DNA of 64,000 bases from Shinisaurus crocodilurus (taxonomy: Eukaryota > Chordata > Lepidosauria > Squamata > Shinisauridae). Below, one piece after another: positions 24,242 through 35,058 of the stretch (position 1 is the stretch's first letter; the number at the start of each line of letters is the position of its first letter). The stretch covers positions 211,372,942-211,436,941 of the forward strand of contig CM037880.1 of the NCBI GenBank assembly GCA_021292165.1, in the 5' to 3' direction. The notes below the pieces were generated by a model. The model saw only the letters and a program-made list of their open reading frames with translations, was not told the DNA's origin and did no database searches. The translations under genes and the position numbers were made by a program.

Positions 24242-24434
24242 ATATTCTCCATATGTATCCTGTGCTGGAGGTGGTGGAAGAGGTCGGTAGCCTGCAGATG
24301 GAGGAACTCCTCTTGCCCTCGGAGTTAGAAGACCACGACCACGACTGACAGGACCTCTGCCAGGGGGTATTCCTCTAGGTGCTGGCGCCCCTCTTGGAAT
24401 ACCTGTGGGTGGAGGTGGCACACCTCCACGGGCT
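24242..24434 (-). CDS. KHDRBS3: KHDRBS3 internal exon: Arg/Gly/Pro-rich region
   Basis: This 193-nt exon completes the split Arg codon and encodes 64 more residues. It opens [20 protein letters not shown], contains [20 protein letters not shown], and ends with a proline run (PLPPPP) and DTYGEY. The RGRG/RARG motifs are family methylation sites, and the proline runs are potential SH3/WW ligands. The block [19 protein letters not shown] followed by GYRP is the strongest sequence signature separating KHDRBS3 from its paralogs. The acceptor is GTTCTTAG and the donor TAT|GTAAGT, with the 3' end between codons. The first ~26 residues look more proline-rich than the mammalian protein I remember; only an alignment can confirm that. 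Confidence 0.96.
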
Positions 24435-24879
24435 CTAAGAACAAGAGAGTAGTTTATACACAATTCCACATTCAAATTCTTGTTCCCCACCCCCAATGGT
24501 CTCCACTATAAACTGTGAATCAGGGATCGGCACAGCAGCTAGGTGTGAACAATCCTGGATAGTACCATTTTAACCAAAGTTCTGTTAATTAATATTAATT
24601 TTTCAGGTTTCTATCCTACTTCCCTGGGAGCTCTCATATGGTTTCACAAGTAATTAGGACTACTACAAAATACAAAACATAAGGGACCATCATAACCAAA
24701 CAATCAGACAAAGTCACATAAACTCAGAACTGGCTTAAAAAACCTTCTTGCGAATCAACTTTCAAAAGAAAGAATCAACAACATTATAAATGCAACAACT
24801 ATCTGAAGGAGAACTAAACAGTCTAGATGGACAAGCTTGTGAGCTAGAGAGAGAAGGTATTGAGCAAGCGCAGGGAACG

Positions 24880-24985
24880 AGTGGCCCTCTGGATGTTGTT
24901 AAACTGCAACAGCTGTCAGCCCTACAACCAATGGTGAGGGATTGTGGGAGATGCAGCCCAACATCTGGAGGGCCACATGTACTCC
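24880..24985. repeat. hAT MITE copy (palindromic family), decayed
   Basis: The halves 'agtggccctctggatgttgt' and 'acatctggagggccacatgt' pair. No convincing target duplication is seen. Confidence 0.65.
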
Positions 24986-25124
24986 ATCCCTGCATTGGAC
25001 AAATGGTGAGTGGGATTGTTTTTAGGCACCCCTTGCCTCTGTTTGAGAAGACCTAGTTATCCTTATGAAACTCTCCTTAGAGGCTGCTTCAAGGTCACTA
25101 CTAGGGGAGACAATAACAAGAATG

Positions 25125-25260
25125 GATAGCCCAAAGAACAGGAAGTGCCTAATTAAAGAGGTTTGAGCACACTGTAGCTATGAAATGCAAGGCCTCCCAT
25201 AGCTAAAAAACATGCTCAAACCTCTTTAATTAAGTACCTGTTTTGTGCGCTATTGAATTA
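25125..25260. repeat. Foldback repeat with perfect 20-bp stem
   Basis: TAATTAAAGAGGTTTGAGCA (25150-25169) is perfectly complementary to 25213-25232. A second 7-bp stem (AGCTATG/CATAGCT) lies inside the loop. Outer flanks pair weakly (ACAGG/CCTGT). It is probably a foldback MITE. Confidence 0.7.
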
Positions 25261-25411
25261 CATAGTCACTAGTTTGTTATATGGATACAAACAACTTCTA
25301 AGAGTGTGGCACCATCAGCTGTGCCATGCATGAACAAAGGGCAATCTATAGATTACTACCTGTACAGAAGCACCTGAAGTGTAGAAATTCAAGATGCAAA
25401 GAAACAGTGAG

Positions 25412-26091
25412 TACCGTATTTTTCCGTGTATAAGATGATGCTTTTTCCTTAAATTGATAGTTGAAAAATTAAGGGTCGTCTTATACACAGAACTACGGTA
25501 TGAGCCAGGCTGAGCTAGCGGAGGAAGGGGAGGAGGAGCGGCTGAGCCGGCGGCGGGGAGCAAGCCGTGAGCCGCCCAGAGCCCTGCAGGGCGGGCGGCA
25601 GTCCAGTGGCCAGCTGAGCCGGCGGGGAAGGGGAGGAGGGTCGGCTGACCCGGCGACAGGGCGCAAGTCGCGAGCTGCCCGGAGCCCTGCAGGGCGGGTG
25701 GCAGTCCCATGGCCGGCTAAGCCGGCGGAAGAAGGGGGGGGCGGCTGAGCCGGCAGCGGGGCGCGAGCTTGATCCGGGCAGGCAGAAGGCGCCCTGTTCG
25801 CCCGGCCACTGCGGGAGAGCAGGCGTGTGTGCACGAGCGGCGGGGAGCGCTGCTGCAGCGCCCGCCTGCCTGGAGCCCTGCAGGGCAGGCAGCAGTCCCG
25901 TGGGCAGAGGCTGCGTGCGTGCTCGGGGGCATCGAGGGCCACTGCACAGACCGCCTGCGGGAGCCTAGGCCTTGCCCGCCTGCCCCCGCCCGGCATCTCA
26001 CTGCCAGCTCCTTGCCCGTTCACAGACACCCCACTTTCTGAATTTTGAGTTAGAAAAGTGGGGGTCGTCTTATACACGGAAAAATACAGTA
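25412..26091. mobile_element. Composite TIR element with CpG-rich tandem core
   Basis: The left end is TACCGTATTTTTCCGTGTAT and the right end (complement) TACTGTATTTTTCCGTGTAT, with TA at both borders. 25412-25500 alone looks like a complete 89-bp MITE. 25501-26030 is CpG-dense and repetitive: 'ggagccctgcagggcgggtg'-type units recur near 25579, 25681 and 25870. 26035-26091 is the second right end. The open frame 25493-26077 (minus, 194 codons) is a by-product of GC-rich DNA and shows no domain. Confidence 0.8.
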
Positions 26092-26329
26092 TATTCAGAA
26101 ACAGAACATGCAGACTTCCCCTGTAATAGGAAAGTCACACAAGTGGTGTCTCCATGCAATTGATCAACAAGTAGAAGTGGATGCATAAACTGGCAGTGAG
26201 CCAGCCCTCAAGCTGCTTCCCTGCCTTAAAAGTACATGTCTACCTCACTCCCAGAATATGTTCAGTCAGTCCCGAACACATTCATGCGTGTTTAAATTTC
26301 AAATATTGTACTATAAAATGCCCACTAAC

Positions 26330-26520
26330 AGGCCTGTGGCTCACGCTGGCTCAGCTTGTCTTCACCTGACAAAAGTGTGTCAGTTAGTGTGGAAAGCTAA
26401 GCAGGGTCAGGCCTGGTTATTACTTGGATGGGAGACCCCTCCTCTAGTTTCTTGCACTGAGCAGGGGGTTGGACTCGATGGCCTTGTAGGCCCCTTCCAA
26501 CTCTATGATCTATGAATCTA
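26330..26520 (+). repeat. 5S-rRNA-derived SINE with CR1-like tail
   Basis: 26393-26438 closely follows the 3' half of 5S rRNA: AAGCTAAGCAGGGTCAGGCC, then TGGTTATTACTTGGATGGGA and GACC. It is followed by 'tagtttcttgcactgagcag', 'ggttggactcgatggccttg' and 'ccccttccaactctatgat', the CR1-type tail. It is the best-preserved of three copies in the window. Confidence 0.82.
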
Positions 26521-27184
26521 AGGATGTAAGACAACAAAAGATTCTTGTTTATATGGTGGTTCCACTATTTAATTGGCAGTCTCATTTATAAAACAGCTGT
26601 AAGCATCCAGGAGATAAATCAGCCACATTATAATGAGATATTGCTAGGGATTAGTATGCAAATATGCTACTGATGGACTTATGAAATGTGCCCCTAATCT
26701 CAATAAACAATCATCATCAAAAACCTTTTGGGGAGTCGAAATCCTCCAGTTTCATCAACTCTCAAGCATGTAACATACATCAATATAAATACAAGATGTT
26801 TCAGATTTCAAATAATATTTAATGTGTGCACCACTTGCAACCATATGGTTCTCTCACTCTAGAGAACTAGATGACCAAGAGTCCATTTTAATTTTAGTAT
26901 AGGATTTAACCATTTCACCTTATTTCAGCAAATAACGGACAAAATCCTTCGACAGTCAATGACTATGATTTGATAAAGCTCATAAAGTTCACACTGTTGC
27001 TGCATGACATGTCAAACCATCTACCATGCGAAACATTTATGCTAGTCAGCATGTGGTCTCTTACATTATATTCATTACATGACAACACCTCTGCACTGGG
27101 CATGTATTTGAGAGCCATCTGCTATGTGGATTATTCCACAAGTGGGCTATGCTAGGGAATGAAATAGGGATAATCCCATCTGCA

Positions 27185-27378
27185 CCATAGCTCAGTGGTA
27201 GAGCACATGCTTTGCATGCAAAAAAGTCCCAGGTTCAATCCACAGCATTTCCAGGTAGAGCTAGGAAAAACTCCTGCCTGAAACCCTGGAGAGCAGTTGC
27301 CAGTCAGCATCAGTAGTACTGGGCTGGACAGACCAATAGCCTGACTCAGTATGAAGCAGCTTCCTATGTAGCTCTCAC
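27185..27378 (+). repeat. tRNA-Ala-derived SINE
   Basis: Head CACCATAGCTCAGTGGTAGA (A box), TGCTTTGCATGCA (anticodon-arm text with TGC) and GGTTCAATCC (B box). The body is 'gaaaccctggagagcagttg' and the tail 'atgaagcagcttcctatgt'. It is the best copy of this family here. The 3' extension shows it is not a functional tRNA gene. Confidence 0.88.
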
Positions 27379-28827
27379 ATGGTTCCATATGGTGGGTGCA
27401 ATGTGTGATGCCCCACTAAGGGTCTCTTCTGACATTACGGTAGGTGTGGGAGCCTCTGCTACATGTAACTCTTTCCATGCAGCTGTAGTCATGCTGAAAG
27501 ATCTAAGCTAGGGGTTTGGAATCTCCCGTCAAGGTCCACGTTACTTTGGTCAAAACCTGTCAGGGTCAGCATTCTAGGGGTGGGCGGGACCAGAGCCAAA
27601 AGTGGGCAGAGCTATGGATGTGATTCACTTTTGCTCCATGCACAAGGGGGGGGGGGGAGATTTGCATCCAGACATTCTCCTTCCCCAGCTTGTGCAAAGT
27701 TCCCAACATCAGATTTGTGGTTTGGGGACAGAGCAGGGCACAGTATATAATATCTTTGTGTAAATAATAACATGAAGATCTGGATTAAGAAGCCTGAAGG
27801 TCCACTTTTGGCCCATAGGTTCTGCTGCATCCCCTTATCTAGGCTGTGGGGAGGAGCCCAAGATGCTTCTTCTTCAACACCAGTGGTTGTTATTCTAATG
27901 AACTGAGGCAACACTGGTATTGGTGGCAGTCATGTTGTGGGCCACCCTGAAGTCTCTGGAAGAAGGGTGAAGTAAAGATGTAATAACGAAATGCATCCCA
28001 TTCAACTAAAGCTTTTATTTAGCAAAGCCCCATATTGCCTGAAATTTGGTAATTTCCCAGGAATGTGCATTTCACACTAAAAATATTAAAATCTCACACA
28101 CATACGGAGTTTAAATTCTGTGCCAAGAAAAGCTGATTTCTGCAATCTGTATAAATACGCACTAAGCCACCCTGGCTCCACTGCTACCTTCCCAACCTCC
28201 ACTTCCTTGGATTCCCTTTCCAGTATCCAGTCTCAGTGCCACCCACCAGCAGCCAGCTCTAAAGTAAACTTTTACTTACCGAAAATGGGGGGGGGGGGGG
28301 GAATTCTGTCTAATACTAGAGAGAACTGGCCTTGGTTGATTAGCTGGATACAGAAAGGAAATCAAGCCATGAGTGAAAAATAAATGCCAAACAAGGGGTG
28401 GATACTAACCTACATACCGTAGGTGTTTATTTAAATATGATTGATTTGTTGAAGTAATTCAGATACGAACTTTTACACTGCTTGGTTTGAAAAACAGTAA
28501 CTAAAAGGTTAAGTGACATCATTCCATGAGCCTGAGCACTGCAAATGGGATGCTTACGTTTCCTTCAGAAAGTAAAGGACATGTGCAGAAATGGTGGGGT
28601 TTAGATGTCTCAGTCCTGCAGACTGCGCAGGAGCTCGTAATCAATCTCTGTCTGAATAATGAAAATTCTCAAGTTCGTTACGATAGCCATCCAAGCTGGG
28701 TACACATACGGGCACTACAAACACAATAGACTCTACTGAGGAACTCTTTAATTTCGAGTTTCAGTGCCATCCCTACAAGGAAAAGGACCTGATGGAGCCA
28801 TTGGGCAGAAGGCCCAAACCTGTAGAG

Positions 28828-28956
28828 CAAGGGTGGGGAACTTGTAGGCCAAAACATTCTGGAGGGCCACAACTCCTACCAACCCTCACCATTGGCTATG
28901 GCTTACGGGAGCTGTAAGGCCAAAACATTTAGGGGGCCACAAGTTGCCCACCCTTT
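28828..28956. mobile_element. hAT palindromic MITE with TSD CTGTAGAG
   Basis: The ends CAAGGGTGGGGAACTTGTAG and (complement) AAAGGGTGGGCAACTTGTGG bracket paired halves. The target repeats at 28820-28827 and 28957-28964 are identical. Confidence 0.87.
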
Positions 28957-28964
28957 CTGTAGAG

Positions 28965-30300
28965 GTTCTCCTGCACAAGCTCTTTGGCAGCAGCCATTAA
29001 TTTCAGATGGGTTTGTGGCCATGTTATCAGTAGCCAGAATTATTAGAGCTCAAGAAACCAAGATGGATTGATGGAGTGGAATTCATGTTGCAGCTGCTTT
29101 GTAAGAATGCCAGAGAGCATGTGCTTTTATCAAGAAGCTGTCAGCTGGCCCAATACAAAACTATATTCTATCAATCAATCCCACAAACCATGCCCTAAAG
29201 ACACACATTGGAAGAAAGAATGTAAAAAAGAAAAAAGGTATATAACAGTTCAAAAATGAAATGACCAGATTTCCTCACAGAAGTCCAAGTAGTAAACAGA
29301 TCTATTCATCATGCCTGATGAAGGGATCAGTGCAACCATTGCATATGCCCTAAGAGGGATGGGAAAACCCTAGCTTATCACTGGCACCCAGGAAATTGGG
29401 CTACCCTCCTCATGCCCTCAAACTTCTACCCAGGCCTGGCACCTACAAATCTTATGGTTGTGTCTAGAAAATTTGGATTTTCCTGCTCCTATGCAGAAAA
29501 AAATCTGGGAACAATAAAAGAATAGCACACATCAGCTTCTGCCAAAGGGTGACCCCTCAGTAAAGTTATCTTGAGATGACTACTCCTCACCACAACTACA
29601 TTGTAGCTTGAACCATACACACAAAGGCTGGGTAATGAAGTGGGCAGACACAACCAAAGGTTAAAATGCCTCCACCAAAAATTGCAGTGAGATACAAATC
29701 TTATTTGCCCCAAAGTTTGCTAAAAAGAATGGAGACCTGCTATGAGAGATTCTGTCACATAGTTCTTATGCTAAATGGACAGGTTGCTTACCTGAAATTA
29801 TGGCTCTTCAAGTGGTCATCTGTGAACCCACACATATGGGTTGTGTGAGTCAGAGACCACGAAGTAGTAGTAAAGAATTTTGGTCTTTTGAAGTGTAATG
29901 TCTGCCAAAACTCCAAACCAAAAAATAAATTAAAAAATGCATGGGAGTATTTTGGAAACCAGTGTAGACCTAATTAGACACACAAAAGAGGCACAAGTTG
30001 TCTACGGGAGTCAATATGCATCCAATCTCAGGTGCCCAATTGCAGATGTATTTCATCATGCAAACCTCTTCACAAATCATCAAGCTGTAGTCTGTTTGTG
30101 GGGTTTTGCTGCTGTAAGTTGGGCGGTAGTAAAAGCAGATACAGATTTCAGCATAGGAAGTTCTAATAGAGGAAAAGCCAGGAGATGCATGCTAACTGAT
30201 TCGTGTTTTGTGTGATGAAACGCACTGGGGAAAGCTGCCTTTTTTTTTTTAGAGCACTGTTTGCAACTAGTCATTTAAACAGCAAAAAGGTTAAAATATA
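28965..30300. other. Intronic sequence, nothing recognised
   Basis: No exon or clear repeat is seen. Open frames at 29068-29259 and 29937-30215 have no domains. Confidence 0.45.
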
Positions 30301-30346
30301 CTAATTTGTTTTCTCTCTCTAGTAGGACATTTGGACGGGCGCGTGC

Positions 30347-30412
30347 GCACACGCAGACAGACAGACAGACAGACAGACAGACGCACGCACACACACACAC
30401 ACACACACACAA
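30347..30412. repeat. Compound microsatellite (CAGA)n-(AC)n
   Basis: 'acagacagacagacagacag' followed by 'acgcacgcacacacacacac'. A possible hAT MITE fragment follows at 30465-30505 ('tctccagatgttttggagta'). Confidence 0.9.
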
Positions 30413-30629
30413 GCTAACAAACATACGCTTATGTAAAACTTTAATCTCTTCTCTTAACGCAGCCTTTCCCAGTCTGGTGTTCTCCAGATGTTTTGGAGTA
30501 CAACTTCATCGGAACAACATGACACTACAGTAATAGATGTCATTTCTTCTGCATGATTCTGACAATGGGGAATAGTATCCAAAGAGAATAATCCACATGG
30601 TTACCTTTACACTTCAGGGACCAAAAAAA

Positions 30630-31690
30630 GACTCCTCATAGAAGTCACTCAGCGGTTTGGGCTGAAGTGTCACCAATATGCAGACGATGCTCAGCTCTAC
30701 CTCTTGTTTCCATCTAAAGATCCTAGGGAGGCTGTTGAGCTCCTGGTCTGGAGGCAGTTTTGGGGTTTATGAGGGCAAACAAGCTGAGACTTAATCTGGA
30801 AAAGGCAGGAATGCTGTGGGTAGGGAAACCAACTAACCTGGACAGAGGGTTACATCTGGTCCTGGATGGGTTTGGACTCCCTGTGAAGGACCAAGTGCGC
30901 AGTTTGGGTGTGCTCCTCAACTCGGCACTAACTAGGGAAGCTGAGGTGGCAGTGGTGGCCAGGAGTACTTTTTACCAGCTTAGGCTGGTACGCCAGTTGC
31001 AACCCTATCTGGAGAGGGAGGATCTTGCCTCAGTTATTCATGCTCTGGTGACATCCAGGCTGGACTACTGTAATACACTGTATGTGGGGTTGCCTTTGAA
31101 GATGGTTTGGAAGCTTCAGCTGGTGCAGAATACAGCTGCCTGGATATTGGTGGGGGCCAGGTGGTCAGCTCATGTAACACCAATATTGCACCAGCTGCTC
31201 TGGTTGTCAGTGTGTTTCTGAGCCTAATTTAAAGTGTTGGTTTTAACCGTCAAAGCCTTAAATGGTTTGGGCCTGAGCTACTTGAAGGGCTGCCTTCTCC
31301 CAAGCCAGCCTGCCCATGCTCTGAGGTCATCAACAGAGACCCTTCTCACATGCACGCTGCCAAGGATGATACAGCTGGTGAGTACAAGGGAGAGGGCCTT
31401 CTCAGTGGTGGCCTAGCACCTCTGGAATTAACTTCTATCAGGGGTTCATCAGGCCCCTTCTTTGCAGGTCTTCATGAAGGTTCTGAAGACCCACCTGTTC
31501 ATACTGGTCTTCCCTTAAGTCTGGGCTACTGGTTTTTATTGGTAAGTTTTGTTTTTATTGATTTCAATTGGCAATCTCTGTATTAATGGATTTTATTGAA
31601 ACAGGTTTTTATGGATTTTTAATTGTATCCACTTTGTGTGGTTTTTATCTTGTATGCCAGCTTGAGGGGGTTCCACCCTTAAAGGCAGCC
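30630..31690 (+). repeat. L2 LINE, RT-to-3' end remnant
   Basis: The decayed coding text shows the L2 catalytic-type motif (QYADDAQLYLLF), then MRANKLRLNLEKAGMLWVGK, QVRSLGVLLNSALTREAEVA and SRLDYCNTLYVGLPLKMVWK. The best frame is 30760-31221. A later part (ALNGLGLSYLKGCLLPSQPA) is in another frame from 31234. The copy is broken by frameshifts and stops and ends in 3' UTR near 31690. Confidence 0.9.
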
Positions 31691-31829
31691 TTAGAAATTA
31701 TAGAGAGAAGCAAAATGCTCTCTTAAAACACACACAAACACACACACACCACCAACAACAACAAAGCATTCCTTCTCCTCCAACTCAGAGTGAGCTCAGA
31801 AGCAAAAACTGGTCTTGAGCACCAGCCAG

Positions 31830-32100
31830 TGCCAGTCCAAGAGATTTTGCTGCCTGAAGGGGAACAGCAAATGGCCCTCCACATCCCAAATCAAAGTGCA
31901 TAGCACCCAGGGCTGATCAAGATTATTTTGGCACCTGAGACAGAACATTCAGCAAGCACCTCTCCCCCTCCCTGGCAGTAAATATATAGTAATAATAAAC
32001 TAAATAGGTAACAATTTGCTGCCCTTTCATGACACCCCAAATCAGCTGTCTGAGGCAGCCGCTTCACTCTGCCTAATGGGAGGGCCAGGCCTGGCAGTGG
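31830..32100. repeat. Probable hAT-like repeat
   Basis: The right end 'ctgcctaatgggagggccag', then 'gcctggcag', has the look of a hAT terminus. The left end near 31832 ('cagtgccagtccaagag') is a weak partner. The target duplication is unresolved. Confidence 0.4.
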
Positions 32101-32189
32101 GTCCAGTAAGTCAAAAGCTGTGCAGCATGAGGGCCCTATAGTTGTCTAATAAGGGAAGCTGCCATAAGAGGGAGAGGAAGGACTCTCAT

Positions 32190-33036
32190 TTTTTCCACTC
32201 ACACCATGTATAATTTTATAAACTTCTATCATGTCTCCCCCTCCCCCTTTTTTCCTAAACTAAAAAGCCCTTTAGAGTGTAATCTTTTCTCACTGGGGAG
32301 TTGCTCCAGCCCCCTAATCATTTTGGTTGCCCTTTTCTGCCCCTATTCCAGCTCTAAAATTATCCTTTTTGAGATGTGGCAGCCAGAACTGTACATAGTA
32401 TTCCAATTGTGGTTGCAACAGAGATTTGTAAAAAGGCATTACGATATTAGAAGTTGTATTATCAAACCCTCTCCTAATGATTGTTACCATGGAATTTGCC
32501 TTTTTCACAGCTTCTCCCTCCCCCACAAGACCCCTTTTCTGCTCAGTCACTGCCAGCTCAGCCCCCATCAGGGTGTAGGTGAAGTGAGGAAATTTTCCCC
32601 CCAAATGTGGATTACTTTCCACTTACTTACACTGAATCATATTTGCCATTTTGCTGCCCATTCCCCTTTGTAGAGATCCTTTTAGAGTTCTTTGCAATTG
32701 TTTTGTTTTCACCACCCTGAATAATTTGGTGTCTTCAGCAAATGTGGCCATATGTGAGAGGATCACATTGCCAAGGGGGAGATATTGTTTCCATCCCACT
32801 TTTGCCGCTTTCCACCACTTTTTGGTGCTTTCCAATTGACAACTCAGCAATTGGTCCCTGGCAACTGTGCACAAATTAGCCTATATGCAGTCTTGCCTTA
32901 TCAATGTCCATGTATGCTACCAACTCCACTTTGCAACTCCCTTTGACAGCTGAAACATACAAGGAAATTGACCAGGCATGACTACAGATATTGCACAGCT
33001 GCAAGAGTGCACTTGCGAAGGACCGACAAAATTTTA

Positions 33037-33082
<46 letters not shown>

Positions 33083-33560
33083 TCATCAACACATTTGAGC
33101 AATTTTCTGGGGCGGAATTTTTTTTAAAAAATGACCCAACTGCGCATTTTTGAGGCTTCAATTCTTTTTTTTAAAGTGGCTAATGAAAAGGGGTAGGGAT
33201 CAGAGTGGGGAGGGGTAGACAGGATGGGTTCTGCCATGAAGGACACTGGGATACCGGCTGGAGGACCGATGGGGAAAGAGGGGGAGAACAAGCCATGGTG
33301 AGCCCAATTTGTCTGTTGGGCACACCGCAGGTTGTTCCTGTGAACAACTCATACTACATAGCTTATTCCCAGGGTAGGCTTAGCACGTTGTGTGGACTCG
33401 CCCTAGGCCATTTATGCACAACTTAAAAAGCACGAGCCCCAACACACATCCTTAGTGGACCCCACTGCTTACATCCCTCTACTGTGCTGTGAGAACTATC
33501 CATTTAATTCCTACCCTTTGATTCCTGTTCTTTTTTCAGTTACTGACCCAGAAGAGGATA
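32190..33560 (-). repeat. CR1 LINE (antisense), interrupted
   Basis: The minus strand shows CR1 ORF2 remnants (FYKSLLQPQLEYYVQFWLPH) at 32314-32622. Further upstream CR1 text lies at 33413-33560 (complement of 'aacttaaaaagcacgagccc' and 'cagttactgacccagaagag'). 32780-33400 between them is not obviously CR1 and includes an (AAT)n tract at 33036-33081. Confidence 0.8.
33036..33081. repeat. (AAT)n microsatellite
   Basis: About 15 uninterrupted trinucleotide units. Confidence 0.95.
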
Positions 33561-33602
33561 TGAACACAAGAGACATAAAGCCCATAATGCACAAGTCACA
33601 TA

Positions 33603-35058
33603 CAGTAATACCTTGGATTACGAGCATAATTCGTTCCGAAACCATGCTCGCAATCCAAAATACTCGTACATCAAAGCGAGTTTCCCCATTAGAAGTAATG
33701 GGAACTCCGCTGATTCGTTCCACAACCATTTAATCACTGCTTTGCCCCATGGAGGGAGCCGGCAAAGCAGTGATTAAATGGTTGTGGAACAAATCAGCGG
33801 AGTTCCCATTATTTCTAATGGGGAAACTCGCTGATGTGCCGGCTCCCGGCCGCGCTGCGCCTCGCCTCCACTCGCTCTGCCAGGAGTGGCCAGGAGGCAG
33901 GGGCATCCCTGGAGGCGAGGCGCGGCTTGGCTCGGCCGCCGCCTTGCGCTGCTGCTCCAGCCAGCCGAGTAGCCAGGAGGTGGGGGCTTCCGTGGAGGCG
34001 CAGCCTGGCTTCTTTTTCCCCAAAAGGCAGCAGCATCGGTAGCACTTAATCCTTTCTAAAAAGCACACAAATCCTTACAAATTCTCACAGTATGGACCAT
34101 AATCTCTCTAATACTGAGACAGACTAAATGTATTTCAAGCATTTTCTGTCAGGAAAAGGGGTGCTCCCTTCCACCCAACTCCACCACCTTTATACCCTCC
34201 TCTTTCCACCACTCTGCATGCAGAAATAAAGGCAGGAAAAGAAAAGATTACGCCAAACTAGTTGCTTCCTACACAGCTGTTTAATTACATTACATTTCCT
34301 TTGCCAGGGTCAGAAAAAGAAGCGAGAGAGGGAGCCCAGATGCAGCCGGCATTTGCAAGTTAAAAAAAAGCATTTGCAAGTTAAAAAGCATCTTCTCCTG
34401 CCGCTTCGTACCTTTGAAAGCAGCTCGCCTCTCCGCCGCCGTCCCGTCGCGTCACATCCGGCCATCACTGACGGAGCCGGATGTGACGCGACGGGACCGG
34501 CGGCGGCGCGGGCGGCTTGCTTTCAAAGGTACGAAGCGGCAGGAGAAGTTCTTTTTTTAACTGACAGAAAATGCTTGAAATACATTCAGTCTGTCTCAGT
34601 ATTAGAGAGATTATGGTTCATACTATGAGAATTTGTAAGGATTTGTGTGCTTTTTAGAAAGGATTAAGTGCTGCCGATGCTGCTGCCTTTTGGGGAGAAA
34701 GGAGCCTGGCGCGCCTCCACGGAAGCCCCCACCTCCTGGCTACTCGGCCGGCCGGAGCAGCAGCGCAAGGCGGCGGCCAAGCCAAGCCACGTCTCGCCTC
34801 CAGGGATGCCCCCGCCTCCTGGCCACTCGCTTGGCTGGCCAGCGCAGCAGCGCGAGGTGGCGGCCGCTCGCTCAGCCGGCGCCTCGCGTTGCTAGCATAA
34901 ATTTAAATTTGAAAGACATCTCGCAACAGGAGCCACATGCGGCAGCAGCGGCTCGTGTTGCGAGACCTGCTCGTCTTTCAAATGTAAATTTATGCCAAAT
35001 TTTTCCTCGTCTTACGAGAAACTCGCAACCAGGTTACTCGTAATCCGAGGTATTACTG
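33603..35058. mobile_element. Nested foldback DNA element, TA-flanked, 1.46 kb
   Basis: The termini are CAGTAATACCTTGGATTACG and (complement) CAGTAATACCTCGGATTACG, flanked by TA, as in pogo/Tigger-type elements. The interior holds four inverted-repeat structures. (1) 70-nt arms 33677-33746/33761-33830, only 2 mismatches, 14-nt loop. (2) About 268-nt arms 33885-34152/34561-34827. (3) Within their spacer, about 72-nt arms 34392-34462/34476-34548. (4) About 40-nt arms 34895-34934/34950-34995. Much of the interior is CpG-rich. No transposase is encoded; open frames inside are by-products. It could be a single foldback family or several MITEs nested in one. Confidence 0.85.

Noticed and set aside
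25493..26077. 194-codon minus-strand frame
   Set aside because: It is confined to the CpG-rich core of a TIR element, with open frames on both strands and no recognisable protein family.
26393..26438. Possible 5S rRNA gene
   Set aside because: Only the 3' half matches 5S, followed by a CR1-like tail; dispersed copies exist.
27185..27260. Possible tRNA-Ala gene
   Set aside because: The A and B boxes are present, but the cloverleaf is imperfect and it continues into a SINE body found in other copies at 16920, 40340 and 42046.
33730..35043. Several open frames of 70-130 codons rich in Arg, Ala and Pro
   Set aside because: They are mirrored in both arms of the inverted repeats, so they follow from base composition and palindromy and not from coding.
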